DNA of 64,000 nt, taken from positions 1 through 64,000 of the forward strand of contig JABZHR010000002.1 of the NCBI GenBank assembly GCA_015258715.1, written 5' to 3'. This DNA is from Atopobium sp. Lineage in GTDB: Bacteria > Actinomycetota > Coriobacteriia > Coriobacteriales > Atopobiaceae. Under the pieces are notes generated by a model. That model was not told where the DNA came from. It made no database searches and worked only from the letters and a program-made list of their open reading frames with translations. The position numbers were made by a program, and so were the translations under genes. Every line of letters starts with the position of its first letter. Within the stretch, counting starts at the first letter, position 1. Below are positions 8,196-17,463 of this stretch, piece by piece.

Positions 8196-9557
8196 GTGGA
8201 TTTACTTGTGCTGTTAGTTTTGGCTGTAGTCGCCATTCTACTTATCGTGAGCCTTGTCACACTTTCCTCTAAGCTTTCGCAAGTAAAGACGCTGCAAGAG
8301 CAAAGTCAAACATCATCTGCAGAGCTTATAAGAAGCTCCCAAGAGTTGGATCGTCGTGTTACGGATAACATGGCAAAAATGCAAGAGCTTATGGATACAA
8401 AGCTTGAGAAGGTAAGAGAGGTAGTTGATCAAAAGCTCACCTCAACACTGCAAAATCAGACAAAGCAGACTGATCAGCGCATTGCTCAGCTTGATGCTCG
8501 CTTTGATGCTTTTCAGCGTCGTGTGGATGACAACATGAAAGCAACTTCCCAGGCTTCAACTGAGCAGCTTGGTAAGGTTAGAGAGACTGTTGACAAACAG
8601 CTCAGCGACATGCGTAAAGAGAATGAAGCAAAGCTTGAGCTTATGCGTCAGACTGTTGACGAGAAACTCCAGAAGACGCTTGATGAGCGTATGACTCAAT
8701 CGTTTCAGCGTGTATCTACGCAACTTGAGCAAGTTCATCAAGGCTTGGGAGAAATGCGCGGCCTTGCAGAGGGTGTTGGAGACTTAAAGAAAGTTCTCTC
8801 TGGAGTTAAGACTCGCGGAATTGTTGGAGAAATTCAGCTTGGCGCAATTCTAAGAGACATTCTTTCTTCAGAGCAGTATGAAGAGAATGTTGCCACCATT
8901 TCTGGCTCTACTGAGCGCGTGGAGTTTGCTGTTAAGTTGCCTGGAGAGTCAGGGGAGACTGTTTGGCTTCCTATTGATTCTAAGTTCCCAGGAGATACGT
9001 ACGAGCATTTAGTGGATGCAATCAATGCAGGTAATGAGGAGGCGATTGCTGCCGCTAAAAAGGGTCTAGAGACTCGTATTAAGGCAGAAGCAAAAGATAT
9101 TTCTTCAAAGTACATTGCTCCACCAGAGACAACCAACTTTGCTATTTTGTTCCTTCCTTTTGAGGGACTTTATGCAGAGGTAGTCAGTCAGACGGGTTTG
9201 CTTGAGCAGCTACAGAGAGAGTATCGCGTTAATGTGTGTGGACCTTCCACTATGGCAGCACTTCTTAACAGTCTTCAAATGGGATTTCAATCTGTTGCTA
9301 TTCAGAAGCATGCCGACGAAATTCAAAAGGTACTCTCTGCGGTTAAGACAGAGTTTGAGACGTATCAGGCGCAGCTTGAGAAGGCTCAGAAACAGATTAG
9401 AACTGCAGAAACCACTATTGATAAGATTCTTACTACTAGAACAAAGGCTATGAACCGCAAGCTCAGAGGTGTTACTGCATTAGAGAGCCTTGAAGATGCG
9501 CAGAGTACTTTAGGTCTTGTTGAGGGAAGTGTAGAAGATCAAGAGGACGATGAGTAG
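8196..9557 (+). CDS. rmuC: DNA recombination protein RmuC
   Basis: This 453-residue protein has an N-terminal membrane segment (about 1-24). A long coiled coil of Gln/Lys/Glu-rich heptads follows (about 27-190, repeating VRETVDxxL-like units), then the RmuC nuclease-like domain (about 200-400; VGEIQLGAILRDIL, LPIDSKFPGDTYEHL, YIAPPETTNFAILFLPFEGLYAEV). RmuC limits inversions at short inverted repeats in E. coli; its biochemical activity is poorly defined. The start is GTG at 8196 behind TTAGGGGA. The C-terminus is acidic. A terminator follows at 9598-9627. Confidence 0.92.
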   Translation: MDLLVLLVLAVVAILLIVSLVTLSSKLSQVKTLQEQSQTSSAELIRSSQELDRRVTDNMAKMQELMDTKLEKVREVVDQKLTSTLQNQTKQTDQRIAQLDARFDAFQRRVDDNMKATSQASTEQLGKVRETVDKQLSDMRKENEAKLELMRQTVDEKLQKTLDERMTQSFQRVSTQLEQVHQGLGEMRGLAEGVGDLKKVLSGVKTRGIVGEIQLGAILRDILSSEQYEENVATISGSTERVEFAVKLPGESGETVWLPIDSKFPGDTYEHLVDAINAGNEEAIAAAKKGLETRIKAEAKDISSKYIAPPETTNFAILFLPFEGLYAEVVSQTGLLEQLQREYRVNVCGPSTMAALLNSLQMGFQSVAIQKHADEIQKVLSAVKTEFETYQAQLEKAQKQIRTAETTIDKILTTRTKAMNRKLRGVTALESLEDAQSTLGLVEGSVEDQEDDE

Positions 9558-9597
9558 CACGTATTTTGAGTGCTGACATTCTCTTTTATGGGCAGAT

Positions 9598-9627
9598 AAA
9601 AACAGCGGCTTCGATCGCTGTTTTTTT
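9598..9627 (+). terminator. Rho-independent terminator after rmuC
   Basis: ACAGCG and CGCTGT form a stem around an 8-base loop, flanked by an A-run upstream and seven T downstream, so it could act in both directions. Confidence 0.85.
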
Positions 9628-9628
9628 C

Positions 9629-9689
9629 TTGCATAAAAATACCGTATGGGGGTATACTGTTTATAGTACTTAATACCCCCTATGGGTAT
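9629..9689 (+). promoter_or_regulatory. Copper-module promoter with two CsoR-type operators
   Basis: TTGCAT at 9629-9634 and TATACT at 9653-9658 (18-base spacer) form a good promoter. Two copies of a G/C-block pseudo-palindrome flank the start site in opposite orientation: TACCGTATGGGGGTATA at 9640-9656, overlapping the spacer and -10, and ATACCCCCTATGGGTAT at 9673-9689. The second closely matches the known CsoR operator type (ATACCCCCTATGGGTAT-like). Repression of both genes by CsoR, relieved by Cu(I), is the natural reading. Confidence 0.8.
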
Positions 9690-9703
9690 ACAAAGGAGGA
9701 CAG

Positions 9704-10027
9704 ATGGCTCAGAAAGACAGCCAACCACAGGAAACTTGTTGTCATTGTGATCACAAGGCTACTCCTCGCTCAAATGAGCTTAAAAGTGGAGTTTCTCGCC
9801 GTATTAACCGTGCAATCGGCCAGTTAAATGGCATTAAAACAATGATCGATGAGGATCGTTATTGCGGAGACGTCCTTATTCAGCTTGCAGCAGTTGAGTC
9901 TGCGGTTAAGGCCATCTCAAGAGAAGTAATGCAGGATCACCTGGAGTCTTGCGTGGTTGACCGCATCCAGTCGGGTGATACAGATGTTATTGATGAGGTC
10001 ATGGACCTCTTTAAGCGTTTTATGTAA
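9704..10027 (+). CDS. csoR: CsoR-family copper-sensing repressor
   Basis: This 107-residue all-helical regulator belongs to the DUF156/CsoR family. The Cu(I) ligands expected for CsoR are present: Cys in RYCGDVL, then His and Cys in DHLESC. The helix VSRRINRAIGQLNGIKTMI is the DNA-contact helix of the family. The N-terminus has a short extra Cys/His cluster (CCHCDH) that is not part of the usual core and could also bind metal. AAAGGAGG precedes the ATG. It lies 9 bases upstream of copA, and two operator-like sites precede it, so autoregulation is likely. Confidence 0.9.
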   Translation: MAQKDSQPQETCCHCDHKATPRSNELKSGVSRRINRAIGQLNGIKTMIDEDRYCGDVLIQLAAVESAVKAISREVMQDHLESCVVDRIQSGDTDVIDEVMDLFKRFM

Positions 10028-10036
10028 GGTGGCGTT

Positions 10037-12640
10037 ATGGATCAGAAAGTTTTTGATGTACAAGGAATGACGTGTGCAAGTTGTTCTGCGCACGTAGAGA
10101 AGGCGGCAAACTCTGTTTCTGGTGTCTCTGAGGCTCGCGTTAATCTGCTTAAGAATTCTATGGAAGTTGATTACGACGGTAATCCAGATACCCTCAAGCA
10201 GATTTCTGACGCAGTAAGCAAAGCAGGCTATGAGGCAACACCTCGTAGCGACAAAAAAGATTCTGCTGCAACTACTAAGGCAGATGCTACCGATGCTTCA
10301 GAAAAGGCGGTAAAGCAAAAGAGGATTGAACTTATCTCCTCAATGGCGTTTGCCATTCCACTGTTCTATCTTGCCATGGGTGAGATGATGGGAGCACCTG
10401 TTCCGCCTGCTGTTTCTGGTATGAATGGCATGATGAACTTGGCTCTTACCGAGCTTTTGCTTTGCATTCCTATTCTGTTTATTTGTCGCCACTATTTTGT
10501 TGGTGGATTCCGCTCATTGCTGCATGGCACTCCTAATATGGACTCGCTCATTGCGCTGGGCTCAGCAGCGTCGTTTGCCTACAGCGTTGTCAGTCTGTAT
10601 CAAATGGCAAACGCTTTTGTCGCAGGAGATGTGACTGCAGCTCACCAGGCAATGCATGGCATGTACTTTGAGTCCGCTGGTTTGATTCTTGCTCTGATTA
10701 CCTTGGGTAAGTTCTTTGAGGCTCGCGCAAAAGGTCATACCACAGGTGCAATTAACGCACTTATGAACCTTGCCCCAAAGACTGCTATTCTCGTCAAAGA
10801 CGGTGTTGAACAAGAAGTTCCTGCAGATACCGTTGTGGTTGGAGACGTGCTTGTGGTAAGGGCTGGTCAGTCAATTCCTGTTGATGGCCAGCTCATCGAG
10901 GGAGAAGGATCTGTCGATGAGTCCGCGATTACCGGAGAGCCCGTTCCTGTAAGTAAGACCGTTGGCGATTCCGTGACAGGTGCTACGGTATCTACCGGCG
11001 GCTGGTTTAAGATGCGTGCCACCGCTGTTGGCGATGACACTACACTTGCAGGCATTATCCGCCTGGTTGACGAGGCAACAAGCTCCAAAGCGCCTATTGA
11101 GCGTCTTGCTGACAGCATTGCTGGCATCTTTGTACCTGTTGTCATTGGAATTGCATTGGTAACGTTTGCAGCATGGTTTGTCTTTGTAGCTCCTGGTGAC
11201 TTTGCGGTTGCTCTTTCGCACGCTGTTGCTGTTCTGGTTATTTCCTGCCCTTGTGCACTTGGCCTGGCAACGCCTACCGCCATTATGGTGGGCACCGGCC
11301 TGGGCGCTTCAAATGGTATTTTGGTCAAGTCCGCCGAGGCGCTTGAGGGCGCAGTCCGAGCAACCGTGGTTGTTCTTGATAAGACCGGAACGCTCACTGA
11401 GGGCAAGCCGAGCGTAACCGACGTACTTTGTGCAGGTGGAACTTCCGAGCAGCAGCTTCTTGAGTATGCATATGCGCTTGAGCAAAAGAGCGAGCATCCA
11501 CTTGCGCAGGCTATTGTTACGTATGCTCAAGAGAAGCTTGGAGAGTCTGCAGGCAGCTCTCTTGATGTACAGGAGTTCTCACAGGTTGCTGGTGGTGGCC
11601 TTACGGCAAAGGTTGGCGAGAAACGCCTTGTAGCAGGAAACGCTCGTCTTATGGAGCAGGAGGGCATCAGCACACAAGAGCTGACTTCTCAGGCTCAGCA
11701 GCTAGCTGAACAGGCAAAAACACCGCTGTACTTTGCACTTGAGGGTAAGCTTCTTGGTGTTATTGCTGTAGCCGACAAGGTAAAGCAAACTAGCGCTTCC
11801 ACCATTGCTCGCCTTCGTGCTATGGGCGTTAAGTCCGTCATGCTTACTGGCGATCAGGCAACAACAGCAAACGTTATTGGTAAAGAGCTTGGCGTTGACC
11901 AGGTTATCTCTGATGTCTTGCCAAGCCAAAAAGAGTCCTACATTAGGCAGTTCCAAGACGCTGGAGAAAATGTTGTTATGGTTGGCGATGGCATCAACGA
12001 TGCTCCAGCGCTTGCGCGAGCAAACGTGGGAATTGCAATTGGTGCAGGTACCGATGTTGCTATTGAGTCCGCTGACATTGTTTTGATGAAGTCTGATCCA
12101 GCTGATGTTGCTACCTCAATTGAGCTTTCTCGCGCCACCATGACCAACATTAAAGAAAACCTGTTCTGGGCTCTGTTCTATAACACCATTTGTATCCCTG
12201 TTGCTATGGGTCTGTTGTATCCATTTGGCATTTCGCTGAACCCTATGATTGGTGCAGCCGCCATGGGCTTCTCGTCAGTCTTTGTTGTATGCAATGCACT
12301 GCGCCTGCGTACCTGGAAGCCAAAGAATACCAGCTCAGCAACTCGCCAAGACGCTCATGACACAAAACCAGTCATTGACGTTCAAACTAAGTCCACAAAC
12401 GACGCATCCGCGTCACAGAAGGAGGAATCTTATATGGAGAAGAAACTAAACGTAGAGGGCATGTCTTGCCAGCACTGTGTTGCACACGTCACACAGGCTC
12501 TTGAGGCTGTCGAGGGTGTCTCTAAGGCAACCGTTTCACTTGACGAGAAGAGCGCTGTTGTTGAGCTGTCTTCTGATGTCGCTGATAGCGCATTGGTTGA
12601 TGCTGTTGTCCAGGCAGGATATGAGGCTACTATTGCCTAA
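10037..12640 (+). CDS. copA: Copper-exporting P1B-type ATPase with N- and C-terminal metal-binding domains
   Basis: This 867-residue pump exports Cu(I) using ATP. An N-terminal heavy-metal-associated domain (GMTCASC, about residues 3-70) is followed by the membrane domain with the transport motif CPC ([13 protein letters not shown], near 403). The phosphorylation motif DKTGT (near 447) and GDGIND come next. The unusual part is a second metal-binding domain at the very C-terminus (800-867, GMSCQHC), joined by a Ser/Thr/Asp-rich linker. An internal AAGGAGG stands before the in-frame ATG of this domain (see separate entry). The 3' end overlaps the convergent adenosine deaminase gene by 11 bases. 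Confidence 0.95.
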   Translation: MDQKVFDVQGMTCASCSAHVEKAANSVSGVSEARVNLLKNSMEVDYDGNPDTLKQISDAVSKAGYEATPRSDKKDSAATTKADATDASEKAVKQKRIELISSMAFAIPLFYLAMGEMMGAPVPPAVSGMNGMMNLALTELLLCIPILFICRHYFVGGFRSLLHGTPNMDSLIALGSAASFAYSVVSLYQMANAFVAGDVTAAHQAMHGMYFESAGLILALITLGKFFEARAKGHTTGAINALMNLAPKTAILVKDGVEQEVPADTVVVGDVLVVRAGQSIPVDGQLIEGEGSVDESAITGEPVPVSKTVGDSVTGATVSTGGWFKMRATAVGDDTTLAGIIRLVDEATSSKAPIERLADSIAGIFVPVVIGIALVTFAAWFVFVAPGDFAVALSHAVAVLVISCPCALGLATPTAIMVGTGLGASNGILVKSAEALEGAVRATVVVLDKTGTLTEGKPSVTDVLCAGGTSEQQLLEYAYALEQKSEHPLAQAIVTYAQEKLGESAGSSLDVQEFSQVAGGGLTAKVGEKRLVAGNARLMEQEGISTQELTSQAQQLAEQAKTPLYFALEGKLLGVIAVADKVKQTSASTIARLRAMGVKSVMLTGDQATTANVIGKELGVDQVISDVLPSQKESYIRQFQDAGENVVMVGDGINDAPALARANVGIAIGAGTDVAIESADIVLMKSDPADVATSIELSRATMTNIKENLFWALFYNTICIPVAMGLLYPFGISLNPMIGAAAMGFSSVFVVCNALRLRTWKPKNTSSATRQDAHDTKPVIDVQTKSTNDASASQKEESYMEKKLNVEGMSCQHCVAHVTQALEAVEGVSKATVSLDEKSAVVELSSDVADSALVDAVVQAGYEATIA
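12434..12640 (+). CDS. Possible CopZ-like copper chaperone from an internal start in copA
   Basis: The last 68 codons of copA encode a complete HMA domain ([15 protein letters not shown], ending GYEATIA), the size of the free copper chaperone CopZ. Its ATG at 12434 is preceded by AAGGAGGAAT at 12419-12428, with 8 bases between the SD core and the ATG. Such a perfect site inside a gene suggests separate translation as well as the fused form. The likely history is a copA-copZ pair fused by loss of the copA stop. E. coli copA makes a separate chaperone by frameshifting, so a dual product has precedent. Expression is not proven. Confidence 0.5.
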   Translation: MEKKLNVEGMSCQHCVAHVTQALEAVEGVSKATVSLDEKSAVVELSSDVADSALVDAVVQAGYEATIA

Positions 12641-13628
12641 GGTGGGCAAGTAGACGGTCCTTCTCGCTAGAATCACTAAATACCGCACGTGCAGCATTTT
12701 CAGCAAGCTCACGTGCGGTATTTTTGTCTAGACCGCAGTGCTGCTGCAAAAGCTCAAACTCGCGCGAGAGGGTAGTGTTGGAGACAGTCATGTTGTCCGT
12801 GTTGATAGTGACCGTCAGACCAGCATCAAGCAGTTGCTCAAGAGGGAAGCGCTCTATTGACTCAAAGATGTGCGTCTGAAGGTTGCTGGTAGGGCAAATC
12901 TCAAGAGCAACATTTGCAGCCTTGAGGTCCTGGATAACGCCTGTGTCCTCCAAAGAGCGAACACCGTGGCCAATACGTTGTGCGCCAAGTCGAAGTGCAG
13001 CCTTGATGCTTTCTGGGCCAGCTGCTTCTCCCGCGTGGATAGTAAAAGGAACGTCTTTTCTTTGTGCTTCAGCAAAAAGTGACGAGAAATTCTCTGTGGC
13101 AAAGAGCGCTTCTGCTCCTGCTAAGTCTGCTGCTACGACGCCATTTCCAAGGTACGCTGCAGCCAGATCAATTGACTCTTCATTTTTGTGCTTAAGCGCT
13201 TCACCTGTGCCACGCATAGCGCAAATAATGTATGCCGTGTGGAGCGCTGACTGTGGATGCTCTGCATAGAAGTCAGCTCTACCAGCAAGAGCAGCCTCAA
13301 GAACTTCTTGCTGAGAAAGACCTCCTGCAGTAAGACTTCCTGGTGCAAAGCGAGGTTCAGCATAGAGAATACCCTCTGCGTCAAGTTGCTCGTGAAATGC
13401 CTTTGCAACCGTACGAATGCCCTGTGCTGACTGCATAAGCTTGAGCGGCAGCTCAAATGTAGCAAGATACTGGTTAAGATCCTGGCAATGAGCTGGGACT
13501 TGCATCTTTTTTTGGAGTTCAGCCAAAGAGAAATCAAGTCCCGCATCTGCTGCAAGTTGAGCTGCGGCAGGAAGTGGGATTGATCCATCAAGGTGGACAT
13601 GCAAATCGATAAGAGCACAGGAGCTCAT
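12630..13628 (-). CDS. add: Adenosine deaminase
   Basis: This 332-residue enzyme deaminates adenosine to inosine in purine salvage. The zinc and catalytic motifs are visible: HVHLDGSI near the N-terminus, [29 protein letters not shown] and [10 protein letters not shown]. Length and motif order match the family. The start ATG (13626-13628 on the other strand) has GGAGGCGCC just upstream. It converges on copA, overlapping by 11 bases. The ADP-ribosylglycohydrolase gene lies 45 bases upstream in the same direction, so the two may be co-transcribed. Confidence 0.93.
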   Translation of the reverse strand: MSSCALIDLHVHLDGSIPLPAAAQLAADAGLDFSLAELQKKMQVPAHCQDLNQYLATFELPLKLMQSAQGIRTVAKAFHEQLDAEGILYAEPRFAPGSLTAGGLSQQEVLEAALAGRADFYAEHPQSALHTAYIICAMRGTGEALKHKNEESIDLAAAYLGNGVVAADLAGAEALFATENFSSLFAEAQRKDVPFTIHAGEAAGPESIKAALRLGAQRIGHGVRSLEDTGVIQDLKAANVALEICPTSNLQTHIFESIERFPLEQLLDAGLTVTINTDNMTVSNTTLSREFELLQQHCGLDKNTARELAENAARAVFSDSSEKDRLLAHLRQ

Positions 13629-13673
13629 GGCGCCTCCTACAAGAAACGTATGCTATGGCGCAAAGAGCGCAAA

Positions 13674-14708
13674 CTAGATAGCTACATCATACGGTAGGGA
13701 AGTGGCGTTTTCCAAATCGTTTGCAAGTTTTTCAAACTGGTATCCATTGACGCGCTCAAGCAGATGCACTTCATCAGGCAAAACATCATAGTGAATCTGA
13801 GAGCAAATAGCGCAGGCAATAGATCCAATGGTATCCGTGTCTCCACCCATCTCCGCGGCTATTCTCGCCGCTTTAGAGACTTTACCTTGAGAGAGCTTTA
13901 CCACTGCAAGAACTGCAGGGATAGTCTCTATGGTTTCATAACCACAGCCACAGTAGTCGTAGATGTCCCTTGATGCTGCTAGGGGAGCCTCAAGGTTTTT
14001 GGCGCCCTCGCAGAATTCCAATGCCATGATGCACTTTTGATACATGCTAGGCATAGGCATTTGTGTACCAATTTTTGTGTAGAGAGCTCGGTGTCCGTAA
14101 CTTAAAGCAGTTTCAAGAGCGTCCTCAACCGTAAACGAGTTTTCAGAAAGACCTCTGCTTATGGCGGCCACAATCATTGATGCGCCCATGATAGCTACGT
14201 TGGTTCCGTGCGTGGGAAGCGCAAGTTCAGTAACACTGTTAATGAGCGCATGTTTGTCTTTCCAGCTCACAATTGAAGCCATCGGCGCACATTTCATGGC
14301 ACATCCGTTAGTGGTTCCAAGGCGACCACACGTTTTAAGCGAGTGGCCAGAAAGTCGATTGGCTAACGCAGCTCTTGTGGAAGGGCCAACTACCTGAGCA
14401 GCGTTTGGCTCTGTTGCCACATAATTTTCTAGTGCATCAAAGTAGCGGGATTGGTTAAAAACTCCCTGGTTATCAATGATGTTTTTAGTCAAAATAATTG
14501 CATTTGCTGTGTCATCTGTAGTTTGACCTGCGGTAAAAGGTCTTCCAAAAAAGTCATTTTTAGGTGGACTTGAAAGACTTTGAACTCCATCAGGAAATGC
14601 AAAATCGATTTGGTGTGGTGACATCATCTCTGTTGGCATGCCATAAGCATCGCCATAGGCAAGGGCCGTAAGCATCCTATAGAGTTTAATTTTTCTTGCC
14701 GTGTTCAT
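13674..14708 (-). CDS. ADP-ribosylglycohydrolase family protein
   Basis: This protein of about 344 residues belongs to the ARH/DraG fold, whose enzymes remove ADP-ribose from proteins or related substrates with two Mg ions. Metal-binding motifs are seen at both ends: ALAYGDAYGMPTE and TTDDTANAI near the N-terminus, and GGDTDTIGSIACAI near residue 290. The true substrate is unknown. The ATG at 14708 is chosen because GAAGAAG lies about 10 bases before it; a GTG three codons further upstream (14717) is almost on top of that SD. It lies upstream of add in the same orientation. Confidence 0.82.
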   Translation of the reverse strand: MNTARKIKLYRMLTALAYGDAYGMPTEMMSPHQIDFAFPDGVQSLSSPPKNDFFGRPFTAGQTTDDTANAIILTKNIIDNQGVFNQSRYFDALENYVATEPNAAQVVGPSTRAALANRLSGHSLKTCGRLGTTNGCAMKCAPMASIVSWKDKHALINSVTELALPTHGTNVAIMGASMIVAAISRGLSENSFTVEDALETALSYGHRALYTKIGTQMPMPSMYQKCIMALEFCEGAKNLEAPLAASRDIYDYCGCGYETIETIPAVLAVVKLSQGKVSKAARIAAEMGGDTDTIGSIACAICSQIHYDVLPDEVHLLERVNGYQFEKLANDLENATSLPYDVAI

Positions 14709-15142
14709 GTTACTCACGCTTCTTCATGCCAGAAGAATGTGATGTTTTGACTCTGCAGAGACTCTTGTTACCTGCAGAGATAAGCTTCTCATAGCAGCAT
14801 GCCATGATTGCTCCCCTCAATTAGATATTCTCTGTCTTTGCAGGTTTTTTCTTTACTGTGCCGTAAGGAATGCCTCACTCCTTAGATCCTTACTTTCCCA
14901 GCTTGTAGTCGCAATACAAGCTAGATGGCTCAGACAGAAAATATCTCCCCCAAGTATGTTTAAAGATATCAAATATTTAAGTATTACTACAGGGGGTAGG
15001 CCTCATTATTCGGTAGGCGGTAGCTGAAGAGAGTTTAGAGGTTTTGTGCTCACAATAGTGACTACATGCTGTTTTATATTCTCTCTAACGTATTTTGTCA
15101 TTGCTGGGTAAAATGGACGGTAGCAAACTGAAAGGAATGGAC
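14709..15142. other. Intergenic region between divergent genes
   Basis: This 434-base stretch separates a minus-strand gene from a plus-strand gene and should hold both promoters. Visible structures are CTCTGCAG/CTGCAGAG inverted arms at 14751-14779, GTAAGG/CCTTAC arms at 14863-14893, and a CTTGTA/TACAAG hairpin near 14901-14920. The centre from about 14940 is AT-rich. I see no coding frame worth calling and no recognisable RNA. Confidence 0.5.
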
Positions 15143-16105
15143 ATGCCCGCAATTTTGACTCATGACTTCTTTGGCAAAGATGCCTTTGATATAGCTGCAG
15201 GCAAACTTGGTTTCTCCACAATGGAAGAGCGAGAAGCTTTTCTCCTGGGCAATCAAGGTCCAGATCCACTGTTCTATTTAGCGGCAGACCCGCTGCTACA
15301 TCGCTATGCCAAATACGCATCAATCATGCATAAAGAAAAAACGCCTGAACTTCTTCTTTCTATGCGAGACGCAATTGCGCCTCTGCCGCTTAAAGATGTT
15401 GCGGTTGCTCGTGCCTATATTGCGGGATTTCTCTGCCACTATATGCTTGATTCCACTGCGCATCCCTTTGTCTATTACTGGCAGAACATGCTTACCTCTC
15501 AAGGTGTAGAGGGCTTGGATGAATCTGCTAAAAATCAAGTACATGCAGAAATCGAGAAGGATCTTGATGAGGCAATTCTTTACGCTCATCTTGGTAAAAC
15601 GGTAGCTACGTATAGGCCGTATAGTGAGGTTTTAAGGGCGTCACTGCATACGCTTTACGTTTTGGATAGGGTGTTTTTCTTTGCGTTGCTATGGACGTAT
15701 GAAAAACCTACCGATACCAGGATTTTCTCGTCAGCTGCTGTTGATTTTAGGATTATCCAGCATCTAGCATATTCGCCAACAGGTAAGAAGAGAAAGCTAC
15801 TTGGTCATCTTGAGCGTACCTTTGGTACAAATAGGTTTTCTTTGATTGAGGCACTCTCTCACGGGGCAAGGGAATCCTCTGATTCTGATTTTGATAACAG
15901 AGCGGGAAATGAGTGGATTGATCCTTTCACGGGAGAGGTGCGCAAAGAGAGCTTCTGGGATTTGTATGACCATGCGCTGGCAAATGTGCCGTATGCACTT
16001 GACGTTTTCTTCTCGCCAGACTTTAATCTTGATACTGCAAAAGAGCTTACGCAAAATCTGAACTTTGATGGTCAGACGCTTGCAGATGAAGGTTCGACAG
16101 AATAG
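15143..16105 (+). CDS. Zinc-dependent phospholipase C family protein
   Basis: This 320-residue cytoplasmic-looking protein (no signal peptide seen) resembles the zinc-dependent phospholipase C/S1-P1 nuclease-like fold. Typical elements are AILTHDFFGKDAF at the start, LGNQGPDPLFY, and the His-rich helix GFLCHYMLDSTAHPFVYYW, which supplies zinc ligands. The middle is less conserved. It may be a general hydrolase rather than a true phospholipase. The ATG at 15143 is chosen because AAAGGA at 15131-15136 is spaced seven bases from it; ATG 15137 is too close. A phosphatase gene starts 6 bases after the stop, suggesting an operon. Confidence 0.75.
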   Translation: MPAILTHDFFGKDAFDIAAGKLGFSTMEEREAFLLGNQGPDPLFYLAADPLLHRYAKYASIMHKEKTPELLLSMRDAIAPLPLKDVAVARAYIAGFLCHYMLDSTAHPFVYYWQNMLTSQGVEGLDESAKNQVHAEIEKDLDEAILYAHLGKTVATYRPYSEVLRASLHTLYVLDRVFFFALLWTYEKPTDTRIFSSAAVDFRIIQHLAYSPTGKKRKLLGHLERTFGTNRFSLIEALSHGARESSDSDFDNRAGNEWIDPFTGEVRKESFWDLYDHALANVPYALDVFFSPDFNLDTAKELTQNLNFDGQTLADEGSTE

Positions 16106-16111
16106 GTTTTT

Positions 16112-16891
16112 GTGGCAACGTACGTTTTTTCTGATATTCACGGTCATGTAGAGCCGCTTAGGCGTGCTCTAGAGCGTATTAATCCAACTGAGTCAGACGT
16201 GTTCTATTGTCTTGGCGACATGATTGACCGTGGTCCTAGCTCGCTTACCACTATTAAGACAATTCGCGAGCTTCCTAACTGTACGGTTTTGATGGGCAAT
16301 CATGAGCAGCTTGCGCTGCAAGCGTTGGACCCAGAAGCCGATATTGAAGCTCAGTTTATGTGGCAGATTAACGGGGGAGACGCAACACTTGCTGAGCTCA
16401 AGATGCTTTCTGAAGAAGAATATGGTGAGCTGATTGACTGGTTGCAGGCGCTTCCTTTGTACGCCACCGCTGAGGTCCAAGGAAGAGATTTTGTTCTGGT
16501 GCATGCGGGTGTAAAGTCCAATGGTGTTCCCTTGCCAACCGCCTGGGATAAGACTTCTTTGGAGCAGTATTTAAGCAAGCAGTCTGAAAACGATCTTTTG
16601 TGGATTCGTGAAGAGTTTTGGCAATATCCTACGGATTTCCACACGTCAGAAGCAGCGTATCCTATTGTAATTTGCGGCCATACACCTACTCCTTTGTTAG
16701 CAAGCTTTGGTGCAAAAAACTTGAACCGCAGTGCCACCACTCCTGATGGTCTTGCGCAATGGGTCCAGTCAGATGGCGATAAGTGGGGAATTGACACGGG
16801 CACTACAGGTGGAGCCGGCTATGGCCAAGTAACTGTGCTGCGCCTTGATGATTTGCAGGAGTTTGTTGAGCTGCTGCAAGAAGGCGAGTAA
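16112..16891 (+). CDS. Metallophosphoesterase (PrpA/ApaH-like serine/threonine phosphatase)
   Basis: This 259-residue calcineurin-like phosphoesterase shows all the metal-site motifs in order: DIHGH, GDMIDRGP, GNHEQ, HAGV and ICGHTPTP. This spacing is shared by bacterial PrpA-type protein phosphatases and diadenosine tetraphosphate hydrolases; the sequence does not decide between them. The start is GTG at 16112 without a strong SD, likely coupled to the upstream gene six bases away. The downstream DNA-glycosylase gene starts two bases after the stop. Confidence 0.85.
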   Translation: MATYVFSDIHGHVEPLRRALERINPTESDVFYCLGDMIDRGPSSLTTIKTIRELPNCTVLMGNHEQLALQALDPEADIEAQFMWQINGGDATLAELKMLSEEEYGELIDWLQALPLYATAEVQGRDFVLVHAGVKSNGVPLPTAWDKTSLEQYLSKQSENDLLWIREEFWQYPTDFHTSEAAYPIVICGHTPTPLLASFGAKNLNRSATTPDGLAQWVQSDGDKWGIDTGTTGGAGYGQVTVLRLDDLQEFVELLQEGE

Positions 16892-16893
16892 TC

Positions 16894-17439
16894 GTGGCTG
16901 CAAACAAACCTCAGCCTGCTGGCGATGCTGTCAAAACTGTGCTTACGCATGTTGAGAACACGCTTGATCCCATTATTTTCCCGGACTCTCGCGTGCTGCT
17001 CTTGGGATCAATGCCTAGTCCCAAGTCTCGAGAAATTGGCTTTTATTTTGGCAACCCTCAGAATAGATTCTGGCGCGTAGTTGCCGCGTTATATGGCGAG
17101 AAACCCCTCAAGTCCATACCTGAAAAGATTGATTTCTGCAAAAGACATCATCTTGCTCTCTGTGATGTACTTAAGGCTTGTGATATTAAGGGCGCAAGCG
17201 ACGCTTCTATTGCAAATCCAGTTCCACACAACATTGGCGCTCTTATTCAAGATTCATCAATCTGCGCCATTTTTACACTTGGTGGGACGGCAACAAAATT
17301 TTATAAGCGCTACACCGAGCAACAAACTGGTATTTCCGCACGTCAACTGCCTTCTACAAGTCCTGCTAATGCTCGTATGTCAGTTGATGATTTAGTGGAA
17401 GAATTTTCCATTATCAAAAATTTACCAATTGTGAGTTGA
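16894..17439 (+). CDS. DNA-deoxyinosine/uracil glycosylase superfamily protein
   Basis: This 181-residue protein resembles the hypoxanthine-DNA glycosylase branch of the uracil-DNA glycosylase superfamily, which removes deaminated bases for base-excision repair. Key features are LLLGSMPSPKSREIGFYFGNPQNRFW (about residues 36-61, cited for location) and the later ADI-like core DVLKACDIKGASD with the conserved NP (SIANPVPHNI). The C-terminal strand-loop SPANARM matches the family LPSTSPANA motif. The start is GTG at 16894 without a clear SD, so the N-terminal dozen residues are uncertain. It is the last gene of a three-gene run. Confidence 0.8.
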   Translation: MAANKPQPAGDAVKTVLTHVENTLDPIIFPDSRVLLLGSMPSPKSREIGFYFGNPQNRFWRVVAALYGEKPLKSIPEKIDFCKRHHLALCDVLKACDIKGASDASIANPVPHNIGALIQDSSICAIFTLGGTATKFYKRYTEQQTGISARQLPSTSPANARMSVDDLVEEFSIIKNLPIVS

Positions 17440-17463
17440 CAATATCCTAGTTGCGGCTAGGAT
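17436..17463 (+). promoter_or_regulatory. Promoter of the Cys-leader/ABC transporter operon
   Basis: TTGACA at 17436-17441 and TAGGAT at 17458-17463 with a 16-base spacer form one of the best promoter matches in the window. The expected transcription start (about 17470-17471) falls on the ATG of the leader open frame at 17471, so this frame would be leaderless. Confidence 0.65.
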
